Positions 9,701 through 20,568 of a stretch of DNA of 64,000 nt are shown piece by piece. The stretch's first letter is position 1; each line of letters begins with the position of its first letter. Origin of the DNA: Otatea glauca (taxonomy: Eukaryota > Streptophyta > Magnoliopsida > Poales > Poaceae). The position numbers and the translations under genes are program-made. The notes beneath the pieces are model-generated. The model was given only the letters and a program-made list of their open reading frames with translations, was not told the origin of the DNA and did not search any database. Location: assembly GCA_036346275.1 (NCBI GenBank), contig CM070723.1, positions 34,788,176 through 34,852,175 of the forward strand. The letters run 5' to 3'.

Positions 9701-10337
9701 TATGCTAGTCAGCGTAGTGTATATCTTTCTGTTGAGATGGATTTGTGTTGTTGGACCAATCTATGTGATGTGGTTTCCTTGTCTATGATGGTTGCAGGAC
9801 TTTGGAGCTAGGTCATGGTGAGGCGAAGGGGATCAGGACTTGGTTGGGAGAGCTGAAGTCCAGATGATCAAGGGGTCGCCAAAGATGACTGAGGCCAGGG
9901 AGTAGCTGCAAGCCGAGAAGACAAAAGAATGGATGAGATGCTAACTTGGAGCTGCTCTGATCAAGGAGGACCGTTGGATCGCGGTCAGGAAGATAGAGTA
10001 GAGGGTCAAGTTAGTGTGAGTTGAAAAGCGTGCAAAACCCGTTGTGTTGTTGGGTTTCGGCTGAGCCCATGCATAGCTGTGTGAGTGGGTAAAATCTCAG
10101 CCCTTGATGGAGTGCTCTAGGGTTTAGAGGCTCATCCAAGGGTGGTAGGTGGTCCAAGCCTGCTATACATAGGCAGGGAGAGGGGTATCTCCCTGTAGGG
10201 GTTGAGCAGGTGAGGAAAGTGTACGTGAGTAGTTGAGAGTTGTTGAGAGTGACAGTGTAAGGATCAAATCCTGGCTCTTAGATGTTGGCTTAGGATTGAA
10301 GCAGGACATCCAAAGGTGGGAACTGATCCCAGGTCAC

Positions 10338-10345
10338 TATAAATA
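10338..10345 (+). promoter_or_regulatory. TATA box of the gag-only element, 5' LTR
   Basis: TATAAATA followed by GAGGGGTAGGGGCAG. The identical box recurs in the 3' LTR at 19451. It probably sets the start of the R region. The transcription start itself cannot be read from sequence. Confidence 0.7.
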
Positions 10346-11204
10346 GAGGGGTAGGGGCAGTCTCCCCTCTCTGAAGGTTCTGAGGTTTTTGCTGCTCATT
10401 TGAGCTTTGCCCACTTTGTTGTGAGGCTTTGTAAACCTCCCTTCCAAAAATGAAATGTTCTTCACTTATATTCTTGTTTCATTTCTCTTACGTATTTACA
10501 TTACGCACTTGAATTCTGTTATCTAAATTCCGCATTTACCTACTTGCGATTTACTTTACGTAATTTGGATTTGCCTCATCTCCTTCTACATGCTATTGAG
10601 TCTTTGTTGAAATTCATGATTGATGAACTCTTCTCTGGATTCGGTGCTTTCAATCTTTTAGGCAATCCTTACGTTCTTGTTGCAAGTTGTAAATTTGTGT
10701 GTTCTTAAAGTGCATAAACGTGTGACTTGCAGTTATTTAGTCTTGATTGGCTTCTGGTTCTTGTTGCCAAGGATGAAAGATTGCAGGATGAATCTCCTAT
10801 AGATCATATCCCAATCATCTAGGCAATCTACAACCTCTTCTATTCAGTTTTGCAAGAAACCAATTTCTGTGCCTAGTTTTCAGATGGTGTTTATATTTGT
10901 TTGAAGGGTTGTTTCTTCGTGTACTTACTTGCTGTGATTTGTGGAGAGTCATCCAAGGATATTCAGACCATCAACTCCCACCAGCAAGTTACGGGTGAAG
11001 TCTGTGTTCATGACTCTGTTTTTGGTGTGGCATTTGTTTAACTGAAAAGGACAGAACCTTGGTTTTAATTCCTTCGATTGATGATTGAAATAGGTTCCTG
11101 ACATCCTTTGGGAGGTGCACACCATTTCTCACTGTTTTTGGATCAGCTGATCAAAAGTTACATTGATTTCTGTTTGTGAGATCGGGCTGATTTTACTATT
11201 CACC

Positions 11205-11360
11205 TGGCATCGTTCACCCGACCACTTGGTCGGGAGTATCGCTCATCGCACGATCTTTGGTCGGGGGTACTGTTCACCCGAACACTATTCATTTCGAGTA
11301 CTGTTCATCCGACCTCTGTAGGTCGGGGGTACTGTTCATCCGACCAGAGATACTCGACCA
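11205..11360. repeat. Second GGTCGG/CCGACC cluster near the end of the 5' LTR
   Basis: Four units of the type CTGTTCA(C/T)CCGACC...GGTCGGGGGTA lie close to the U5 end. The same cluster is at about 20305-20455 in the 3' LTR. Confidence 0.8.
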
Positions 11361-11467
11361 ATGCAGTTTCTTTCTGGTCTTTTGGTGGTTTGAATTTAGG
11401 GGAGAGTTTATTCGAAAATTTTATTTGGCTCCTATTCACCCCCTCTAGTCGCTTTTTCGATCTTTCA

Positions 11468-11485
11468 ATTGGTATCGAGCCGGCT
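11468..11485 (+). other. Primer-binding site region of the gag-only element
   Basis: ATTGGTATCGAGCCGG directly follows the LTR end. It resembles the Met-type TGGTATCAGAGC but differs after TGGTATC. I cannot name the priming tRNA with confidence. Confidence 0.6.
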
Positions 11486-11520
11486 CGCTTCTTTCTAGAT
11501 CTTGACCGGTCTCAAGAGCC

Positions 11521-13870
11521 ATGGCGATGGACAAGTATTCCACCAAGCCTCCCATTTTCTTTGGAGTTGATTTTCCGCTTTGGAAATCGTGGATGGAGTC
11601 ATACATCACGCCTGTGGCTTCTCGATATGGCAGAAGGTGAAACTCCCGGATGAGGTTCCTGCTGATGAAAACATCACGGCCGGAAATATGGCTGACGTTG
11701 AGATGAACGCTAAAGCAAGGAATATCCTCATACAAGGTCTTAGCCGCAGTGAGTATGATAGGATTTCTTACCTTCGTTCTGCTCATGAGATTTGGGTGAC
11801 CCTCGATGCTTACCATGAGGGCACTACCCAAATCAAGACGGTTCGACAGATCAATTCAAGCGTGAGTTCAACAAGTTTGAACAAAGACGCCGTGAGAGTC
11901 TTGACGAGTGCTTTGGTCGGTTTACGAAGATTTTGAGCGACCTCCGAGCAGTCGGTTGCATATACCCTGACTCGGATAATGCTCGACATTTCTTGACCGC
12001 ACTTGATCTTCGTGTTTGGGAAATGAAAGTGACCACCATCAAGGACACCACCGACCTGTCGACCTTGACTCTTGACGGGCTTTATTCCCGCCTCAAGACT
12101 CATGAGATCGATGTCGTCTCGCGAAAGACGAAGTCTCAGTCGATGGCTTTGGTCACCGATCCCATTGGATCCTCTCTTTCTGATTCTTCTATTGGTTTCT
12201 CTCTCTCCGCCCTTTACGAGCTAAGCGATGACCAACTGGAAAAATTTCCAGAAAATGAGCTTGCTCTTCTTGCTCGCAAATTTTCATATGCATACAAGAG
12301 AGTGAGAGAGAGGAAGAGAGGTGGGATGATCACCTGTTTCGAGTGTGGTGGCCCCAACCACATTCGAGCAAACTGTCCCAAGCTGGAGAAGGGCAAAAAC
12401 GAACAAGGCGGTTCGGGCAAGAACGACCACACCGACAAGAACCGCAACAAGAAGGCCCCAGCTCGTGAGCCGGCGAAGAAGAAGTACCGCAACTTTGCCA
12501 AGAATAAGAAGCTCTTTCACTGGGTCCTCGCCGCACTGGACGACATCGAGCTCTCTGACACGGAGAACTGGAGTGATGCAAGCGAGGACGATCCGCAAGA
12601 GAAGGTGAAGGGCAAAGATAACTTTTCCGGCATGTGCTTCATGGCAGGCGCCATTGAAGTAAGCGACTCCGATTTGTCAAATGACACGGATGATGTACCC
12701 ACCTACGACGAGTTAAATGCTGCCTTCTGTAAATTAGGCAAGTTTCATGCTAAGGCTAGGTCGAGGTGTTCTGAGTTAGAAAAGGAAGTAGGTACCTTGA
12801 CTCGGGAGTTAGCTTCGCTTAGATCTTCTCCCTCCCGAGTCACTGATGACTGTACTTTGTGTGATGCTTTGCTTGTGGAGTTAGAGAACCTAAGGACTAT
12901 GCATGATAGTGTGTTGTATGAACTAGATAGTCTTAGGTTGAAGAATGCTAGCAATGAATCTGTTGATACTCATTCTGTAGATGCTAGTTTTCTTCCTACT
13001 CACTCTACTCCTTGTGCTAATTGCCCTAAATTGCTTGCCGAAATTGATGCCATGAGTGATCACCTTAAGAAGCTTTTTGCTAGAAATGATGAACTTGAAT
13101 TGCTTGCTTCTAAGGACCCAGTCAGCTCATGTGAGGGCTGTAATCAACTAAAACTTGACAATGATGCTTTGAATGTCAAGTGTGATCAACTTGCTAAGGA
13201 TTTACTAGTTAAGTCACAAACTGGTTGCTTGCTGTGTGTTGGGGTTAAGGATGATGTGGATCAAATCCATGTCGAGCTTAAGAAGAAGTTAGAAGACCAA
13301 GCCAATAGAATTAGAAATGCGGCTTGCGTTTCTTGTGAGGCCCTCAAGATTGGGGCAGCCGTGCTAAGGGAACAAAAAGCACGTGCTGAGAGATCTTCTC
13401 TTTCTGGTTCTTCTTCTTCCTCTCCTTCCCCCTGTTCTTCTTGTGCTTCTTTCTTCCGAGATTGCCAGTATCTTATGAGCACTCTCGAGAAGTTTGTTGG
13501 AGGCAAGAAGAAGCTCAATCTTATTCTAGACCAATCCAAGATTAGTAGATTCAATCAAGGTCTAGGATTTGATCCCTTGAGCACGCCGGCGCATCCTCCC
13601 ACCATTGTGCACGGCTCCAAGAGTGGTGAGATTGTGGTAGCTCCTGTGGTGAGTACCTCCGTGTTTAGGTCCACTGGGTTGTCTATAGGACTTCCGACTG
13701 GAAGGGTGTTACTCCTATTGCTTCGCCTCTAGCAAGGCGGTACACATGCACCTTCCGTAAGAAGGATGGTCACCTAGTAGATTTCGCTTCAGCGCGCAAG
13801 ATCACTCGGCGTGAGCGTGTTGTCTGCCTTAGGGTATTGTGGTCATCCCTGCACTTTGAGTGCTCCTAAG
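11521..13870 (+). pseudogene. Sirevirus-like copia gag with CCHC knuckle and long coiled coil, frameshifted
   Basis: Gag polyprotein, the only coding region of this element. Translation from ATG 11521 begins MAMDKYSTKPPIFFGVDFPL and stops at about 11640. The homologous reading continues in a second frame (about 11622-11860: LPDEVPADENIT, ILIQGLSRSEYDRISYL) and a third (about 11861-13732), so at least two frameshifts are needed. The third frame carries the rest of the UBN2-like core (ESLDECFGRFTKILSDLRAV), a CCHC zinc knuckle (12335-12376, CFECGGPNHIRANC, spacing CX2CX4HX4C), a Lys-rich basic patch, an acidic region, and about 250 residues of heptad-like coiled coil with repeated Cys-X-X-Cys pairs. 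A second, decayed knuckle-like segment (YTCTFRKKDGHL) follows the stop near 13745. It may still supply truncated Gag, but full-length Gag cannot be made as is. Confidence 0.8.
12335..12376 (+). other. CCHC zinc knuckle of the gag
   Basis: CFECGGPNHIRANC has the exact CX2CX4HX4C spacing of nucleocapsid knuckles that bind packaged RNA. It lies within the 599-codon open frame 11933-13732. Confidence 0.9.
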
Positions 13871-16800
13871 ACACACACCGCTTCTAGACAAAGTTAGAGA
13901 GTCGCCTGCTTTTGGGCAGCGCCCAGACTTGGTTTTCATGCTAGTTCTTCGAGTTTTAGTCCCGGAGCTGTTCAGAGTCGATCTTTCCGCCGTCCTCTTG
14001 ATATTCCTCGTCTTTCCCATCAAGGTAGATATCAACGGCGTGAGGTGTTTTCCGGTAGGAGATCCAGCACCTTCTTGGGATGGTCGGCTTTTGCACCACG
14101 GCGTACAACCCGCTTTGACTCCAAGATTATCTACCGAGTTGCTCCGATCGTGTGAGAGTTGAGCGTCAGAGAGACACTCGAGCCCGCCTTCTTCTCGTGG
14201 ATCGTACTGAGGCGTCGTGTGGTTCAAGATTGGGTTCCCTGATCTTCACTCTATCCCAAGATCGAGTCATCTTTCCTCTTGTGTCAATTCCTTGTGTCAT
14301 GTCTATGCGATGATGCTTTTAAGTGCCTTTTGCCTTTCTCATGGCATGAGTCACTTGAGGCTAGCTTGAAGATGTGATCACTGCCTAGTGGAGTGGTTTT
14401 GGGTCATCTTGTGGACTTGTCCTTTCTTAGTTCGATTCTTAGTCCATGAGTTGTCCTGAGGCATCATCTTCGCCGTACATAAGTAGTGGACCTCATTTTT
14501 CCTCGAGGTACCCACTCACGGCAAGAGTTGAAGGTAAGTATGTTGGTCATGTTGATCTTTACTAATCTCATCTAGGATTGGTCTGTCGCTTTTCAATGTT
14601 GGCACTCGATGTGAATTCCGAGTTGGCCTTTGCGGCTTGTCTCTAGAGGATTGGATCTTCCTGCATGACCATCATGAGCATCATGCTAACCTGCATGTTC
14701 TTTCAACTTTGTTTGCCTCGTGCTTCGCTCCACAAGTGTTGAGCTTCATGATAACAGCATTGGGGACTTCCACTTCCATGGTGAGCTATCTCATATCCTC
14801 ATGTCGATTATATTTGTGATCATCATTTCCATGACATGTTGTGATTGCTCTTGCTCCCATGTGTATTATATGTACTTTGCTAGGTCTTGTTAGTTTTTGT
14901 CTGTCTTGTTTTGTGCCATAGCATGTTTTCCCCAACCATCTTTGTGCTTCACGTATTATATCCTAAATTCATGAGCTTTTTCCCAACATGTGATTTTCTT
15001 GTTTTTATCCTGTCCATGATATTGTTCATTTGGTATGAGCATTTGTATTAACTATGGGCACGTGCTATATATCATTTACTTTATTTTGTCATGAGTAGTA
15101 TCTAGGTTATATGACCCTGATTTTCTATTACATCCATGATTAGCCTTGTTTAGACTTTGTTTGTCAGACTTTGTGCTACATGTGAGTGCCTTTCATGAGA
15201 TTAGGGTTATATGATCTAGCTGCCGCTGTATGACTTATATTGTTCATGATCACCTTTTATTGTCCTTCATGCTTATATGCTTCATACCTATTTTGCATGA
15301 GCTTGTGTTCTTCATTCATGGCATGTATTCATCATCATGCATAGAGTGTTGCCATAAGTAGCTTCTCATCTTTGTGTCCATGGTCACCATTTACTTTCAT
15401 GTCTTTGCTGTGTCCTCATGACCTTTTGTTTGGTCTTCTTTTGACGGGCCTTTTCGCAGCAAGTAAATATTGTTATTGAGACTATGGATAAATGGATCTT
15501 GATGTTGCTAACTGGTTTGTTTTATGCATGATCCTCTTTGGCTGTCTTCATTCATCTTGCTCATGTTATATCTAGTAGCATGTTGTTGTGCTTCATTGTG
15601 GTATTTCCTCATTTACATGCTCATTGCCATGTTTAGGGTAGTATCTTGATCCATGTATTTCTTGGCTTTCACATGATCCCCTGCTAGCATTTTGTTCTTT
15701 GTGATACACCTTGCTTAGCTTCTTATGCCAGCATGACAGTGCTATGATGCACCTTGCTGTTGTTTATCATGTGGATATGTTTTCACTGTTGTCTATGGAT
15801 ATATGGATCTTGATGCTATCTTTAGCTTGGTTGTGATACATGATCTTACATTACCTTCTGCACCATGTTCATGCTCTAGATGATTGTTTGCCACATTTTT
15901 CCTGTATCTTGTTCATTCGTGCCTAGGAACTGGATCTGCCTAACCCCAGTTTCGAAAGCATAGATTTGTTGGATGCATGTATGTAGGCTTTCTGGTGAGG
16001 AGACCATCATCTTAGGAATATCTCTAAGTCTTCTTCCTCTGCTTTTTGGATCCACTTCAGGTCATTTGCCACTACTTGCTCTACACTGCAATAGGTAAGT
16101 ACCTTTGAAAATGTTGATGATAGTGATGGGTCTCTTAGGAGGTTGTGGTTCTTTTGTAGGTAGAGCTTGTGTCCTGTTTGTCTAGAGTCTTTTGGTTGGA
16201 CTTCTAGCATAGTTAGGTTGCTTCTTACCTTGAGCCTTCTTGCTCCTTAGAGACCATGTGGTTTTAGATCTTATCTCTTCTCCTCTAGCTTTCTACCTAT
16301 CTCTTATGAGGAGAGAGTTTTAGAGTTTGTTCAGGGGGATTTGAGCTTGGGTTTATGAGCTCATATAGCTTATCTTGAGGGGGAGCTGGTTTGTATATTA
16401 TGTACTATATATTCTCTTCCAGATTTTCCTTTCTTCTTCTGGGTGACTTTGGGCTTATTTTCTTGAGTTGAGTTCACTCTCTTAGACTTCTGGCATACCT
16501 TCCATGGACATCTTATCTTGTGCTTTAGGTTGCTATCATGCGTGATTAGCTGTTCTCTCTTCTCTCTAGGTTGAGTTCCCTCACAGTCTTATAAGTCTAG
16601 CAGGTTTTGGGCCTCCTAGGTAGACAGGGTCTGTGTGCACTCCTTAGTTGGGATCTAGAGTCAGCTTCCTTATGTCAGTCATTTGGGAAGATAAGAGCGA
16701 GTCTAAGCTGTAGTGAGTTTTTTATATCTTTCTATGCTCTATAGCCATCCAGCTTTTTGCTTTCTCGATTTCTTCTCCTCATTCTGTTTTTCTGGTTATT

Positions 16801-18203
16801 ATTGAGTTCATTCGGGTTTTCTTTATGCCTAATATTGATAATAACCCAACTTTAACCAGAGTTGAGCTTAAAATTGATTCAATTGTTGAGGGGGAGTTTG
16901 GGAATCTGTTCATGCATTGCATTTAGACTGAATTTTTTGTTTTATGAGCTTTGTCTATTATGCATTTGACTCAATCCGTGAAATACATCATGCTATATCT
17001 TTCAAGAAAATCACTAGCTTAGATATGTCCAAGTTCATTTATCAAGCTAATGTTCATTGAAATCAAAACTTAAAAGCTTTAAATGAAAACTTGATGAAAC
17101 ATGTTGCTTTTACTTACTAAGTTTCTTCTCTAAGAGCTTTTACCATGAATTATGAAATTTTGGAATTCTCTAGAGTCCCTATAGCAACTTGGGTGAAATT
17201 TGCTTGATCCATATTTGAGTCCTTGAATTGCTTATATGTGCTAAATTGAAAATTAAAAAAATTGACACTTTTGTGCAAAATTAATTTCAAGACTTTATAT
17301 TCTCGAGACGCCTCCCATTGCATTTGGGATGAACTTGGAATATATTGTATGACCAAGATCATTCTCTTAAGAGTTACTCTTGAGATGATCGAAAATGGCT
17401 TGAGTCAATCAACAAAAAAATTGCAAATATCAAACACATAAGTGGGTAAAGAATGCAAATAATGTCAAACATTTGCACCCGCTATGTTTTTCAAGTCTTA
17501 AAGAAAATTTGCATAAATTGAAAAATGGGCTCAAGGACCTTATATGCACTTCAAAATTCCCCAAAGTGTTGAGTAGGTTGAACTCTAGGTTTTCATTTGA
17601 TCCCTGAGTGGTTTTGCTTCTAGTTTTGAAACTTTGCTAAGTTTTGCACTTGTCAAATCTTGCTAAAAATGATACATTTTCAAAACTTCGCTTATGAGCA
17701 AAATTTGTTATTTGCACTTGGACATGTCTTAGTTTGGTCATAATCTGAGATTAATAAGCTTGGTGTCATATCTTGTCATTATGATCATTTGGATAATCTT
17801 CAAAGCTCGCTTAGGTTGCATTTCATGCATACATAAAAGAGGGAGAAAATTCTATTTTGATGCCTATATTGCCAAAAGGGGGAGAAAATGTAGAAAAAGG
17901 CATCATTTAAAATGTAGAAAAGGAGGAGATAGAAATGTGAAAGCTTGTTGGTTCTTATGATTTTTGTAAATCTTTGCTATCTCTTATGGATCATAATCAC
18001 ATTTGACACTTATGATTGGTTTTTAGAGCTTTTGTTGAAAACTTGCTCTTTTCATGGCCTTGCTCTAAATTCTTTCTGCCAAGTTGGTCATAATTTTATA
18101 TCTTTCTCTCTGGACCAAGTTTGGCTTTGCAATCAAATTGCTTTCTTCTTCTCTCATTCAAACTCAAATTTATGCCTTTTGTGTGGTTTGTCAATATACT
18201 CAT
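13870..18203 (+). other. Non-coding internal region of the gag-only element
   Basis: About 4.3 kb, T-rich, with no recognisable protein domain in any frame. Frames up to 132 codons near 13829-14227 are remnants or chance. The first part (13870-14250) still looks like decayed coding DNA downstream of gag. Purine tracts like GAGGGGGAGCTGG (about 16377), GAGGGGGAGTTTGGG (about 16890) and AAAAGGGGGAGAAAA (about 17874) recur before the true PPT. I see no host gene fragment. Confidence 0.7.
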
Positions 18204-18215
18204 CAAGGGGGAGAT
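18204..18215 (+). other. Polypurine tract of the gag-only element
   Basis: AAGGGGGAGAT lies immediately before the 3' LTR start TGAAGGACC. Confidence 0.8.
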
Positions 18216-18344
18216 TGAAGGACCATGTGGAGGTCCATCCATGTTTGTGATGAGTATTTGACTTTATTTGAGCAAGGTGTGCTCAAGTTTGAGTTTGATT
18301 TGGATTGTTTTTCGAGCTAGAGCAATTTGAGTTACTGGTTGGAG

Positions 18345-18790
18345 ACCAGCCGTCCGACCCTGAGTGGTCGGGTCGTCCGACCCCGAGATGTTGGGTCGTC
18401 CGACCTGAGTGGTCGGGCTTTGGTGTGTTGCGCACGGTCGTCCGACCGAGTGGTCAGTCGTCCGACCGAGTGGTCGTGGCTTTGGCTGGTTGGAGACCAC
18501 CGTCCGACCCCGAGTGTTCGGGTCTTCCGACCGAGTGGTCGGGCTTTGGTGGTTGGAGACCACCGTCCGACCCGAGTGGTCGGGTCGTCCGACCCGAGTG
18601 GTCGGGCTTTGGCTGGTTGGAGACTACCGTCCGACCCGATTGGTCCGGCCGTCCGACCCGAGTGGTCGGGCTTTGGTGTGTTGCACATCACCGTCCGACC
18701 CGAGTGGTTGGGTCGTCCGACTCGAGTGGTTGAGACTCCGAGTGATTGAGTCGAGACCGTGAATGCACCTCGAGTGGTCGGGATGGAGAC
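18345..18790. repeat. Array of GGTCGG/CCGACC palindromic units in the 3' LTR
   Basis: Counterpart of 9231-9700 with some units shortened (for example CCGACCGAGTGGTCGG). It has therefore changed since insertion by small losses within the array. Confidence 0.85.
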
Positions 18791-19450
18791 CGATGGTCAA
18801 ACCACTTGTGGTCGGGGTTATGCTGGTCAGCGTAGTGTATATCTTTCTGTTGAGATGGATATGTGTTGTTGGACATTGCTATGTGATGTGGTTTCCTTGT
18901 CTATGATGGTTGCAGGACTTTGGAGCTAGGTCATGGTGAGGCAAGGGATCGGGACTGGTTGGGAGAGCCGAGGTCCGGATGATCAAGGTGTCGCCAAAGA
19001 TGACCGAGGCGTGGAGTAGCTGCAAGCCGAGAAGACAAAGGAATGGATGAGATGCTAACTTGGAGGTGCTCTGATCAAGGAGGACCGTTGGATCGCGGTC
19101 AGGAAGATAGAGTAGAGGGTCAAGTTAGTGTGATTTGAAAAGCGTGCAAAACCCGTTATATTGTTGGGTTTCGGGTGAGCCCATGCATAGCTGTGTGAGT
19201 GGGTAAAATCTCAGCCCTTGATGGAGTGCTCTAGGGTTTAGAGGCTCATCCAAGGGTGGTAGGTGGTCCAAGCCTGCTATACATAGGCAGGGAGAGGGGT
19301 ATCTCCCTGTAGGGTTGAGCAGGTGAGGAAAGTGTACATGAGTAGTTGAGAGTTGTTGAGAGTGACAGTGTAAGGATCAAATCCTGGCTCTTGGATGTTG
19401 GCTTAGGATTGAAGCAGGACATCCAAAGGTGCGGATTGATCCCTGGTCAC

Positions 19451-19458
19451 TATAAATA
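19451..19458 (+). promoter_or_regulatory. TATA box of the gag-only element, 3' LTR
   Basis: TATAAATA in the same context as the 5' LTR copy at 10338. Confidence 0.65.
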
Positions 19459-20304
19459 GAGGTGTAGGGGCAGCCTCCCCTCTCTGAAGGTTGTGAGGTT
19501 TTTGCTGCTCATTTGAGCTTTGCCCACTTTGTTGTGAGGCTTTGTAAACCTCCCTTCCAAAAATGAAATGTTCTTCATTTATATTCTTGTTTCATTTCTC
19601 TTACGTATTTACATTACGCACTTGAATTTCATTATCTAAATTCGCATTTACCTACTTGCGATTTACTTTACGTAATTTGGATTTGCCTCATCTCCTTCTA
19701 CATGCTATTGAGTCTTTGTTGAAATTCATGATTTATGAACTCTTCTCTAGATTCGGTGCTTTCAATCTTTTAGGCAATCCTTACGCTCTTGTTGCAAGTT
19801 GTAAACTGTGTTCTTAAAGTGCGTAAACGTGTGACTTGCAGTTATTTAGTCTTGATTGGCTTCTGGTTCTTGTTGCCAAGGATGAAAGATTGCTGGATGA
19901 ATCTCCTATAGATCATATCCCAATCATCTAGGCAATCTACAACCTCTTCTTTTCAGTTTTGCAAGAAACCAATTTCTGTGCCTAGTTTTCAGATGGTGTT
20001 TCTATTTGTTTGAACGGTTGTTTCTTCGTGTACTTACTTGCTGTGATTTGTTGAGAGTCATCCAAGGATATTCAGACCATCAACTCCCACCAGCAAGTTA
20101 CGGGTGAAGTCTGTGTTCATGACTCTGTTTTTGGTGTGGCATTTGTTAAACTAAAAAGGACGGAACCTTGGTTTTAATTCCTTCGATTGATGATTGAAAT
20201 AGGTTCCTGACATCCTTTGGGAGGTGCACACCATTTCTCACTGTTATTGGATCAGCCGATCAAAAGTTACATCGATTTCTGTTTGTGAGAACGGGCTGAT
20301 TTTA

Positions 20305-20455
20305 CTATTCACCCGACCACTTCAGGTCGGGAGTACTGTTCATCAGACCAGTGCTGGTCGGGGGTACTGTTCACCCGAACACTATTCATTCCGAGTACTG
20401 TTCATCCGACCTCTGTAGGTCGGGGGTACTGTTCATCCGACCAGAGATACCCGAC
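20305..20455. repeat. Second GGTCGG/CCGACC cluster near the end of the 3' LTR
   Basis: Counterpart of 11205-11360: units of the type CTGTTCA(C/T)CCGACC...GGTCGGGGGTA close to the U5 end of the LTR. Confidence 0.8.
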
Positions 20456-20568
20456 CAATGCAGTTTCTTTCTGGTCTTTTGGTGGTTTGAATTCTAGGGG
20501 GAGAGTTTATTCGAAAATTTTATTTGGCTCCTATTCACCCCCCTCTAGTCGCCTTTTTCGATCTTTCA

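Larger units (their letters stand above)
9106..11467 (+). repeat. 5' LTR of the gag-only element
   Basis: 2,362 bp, starting TGAAGGACCATGTGG and ending CGATCTTTCA. It is nearly collinear with 18216-20568, with scattered substitutions and small indels. It contains the GGTCGG/CCGACC array (about 9231-9700), a TATA box (10338) and a second GGTCGG cluster (about 11205-11360). Confidence 0.95.
9106..20568 (+). mobile_element. Complete non-autonomous LTR retrotransposon with gag only (TR-GAG-like, Sirevirus/copia-related)
   Basis: 11,463 bp bounded by GAATC at 9101-9105 and 20569-20573; the flanking satellite is continuous across the insertion. 5' LTR 9106-11467, PBS at 11468, gag from 11521, about 4 kb without coding capacity, PPT at about 18204-18215, and 3' LTR 18216-20568. 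I find no aspartic protease, integrase, reverse transcriptase or RNase H. Plant elements with LTRs and a gag but no pol have been called TR-GAG. The gag architecture (UBN2-like core, CCHC knuckle, long coiled coil) resembles Sirevirus-type copia gags, so the mobilising partner was probably an autonomous element of that type. The intact duplication and similar LTRs suggest a fairly recent insertion compared with the Tat layer. Confidence 0.85.
18216..20568 (+). repeat. 3' LTR of the gag-only element
   Basis: 2,353 bp, with the same termini and internal order as the 5' LTR. It includes the palindromic array (about 18345-18790, with slightly different unit composition), a TATA box (19451-19458) and the second GGTCGG cluster. 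Satellite resumes at 20574 right after GAATC. Confidence 0.95.

Noticed and set aside
9195..9788. 197-codon open frame and its overlaps rich in Trp, Arg, Pro
   Set aside because: Produced by the GGTCGG/CCGACC array inside the LTR; open in several frames on both strands.
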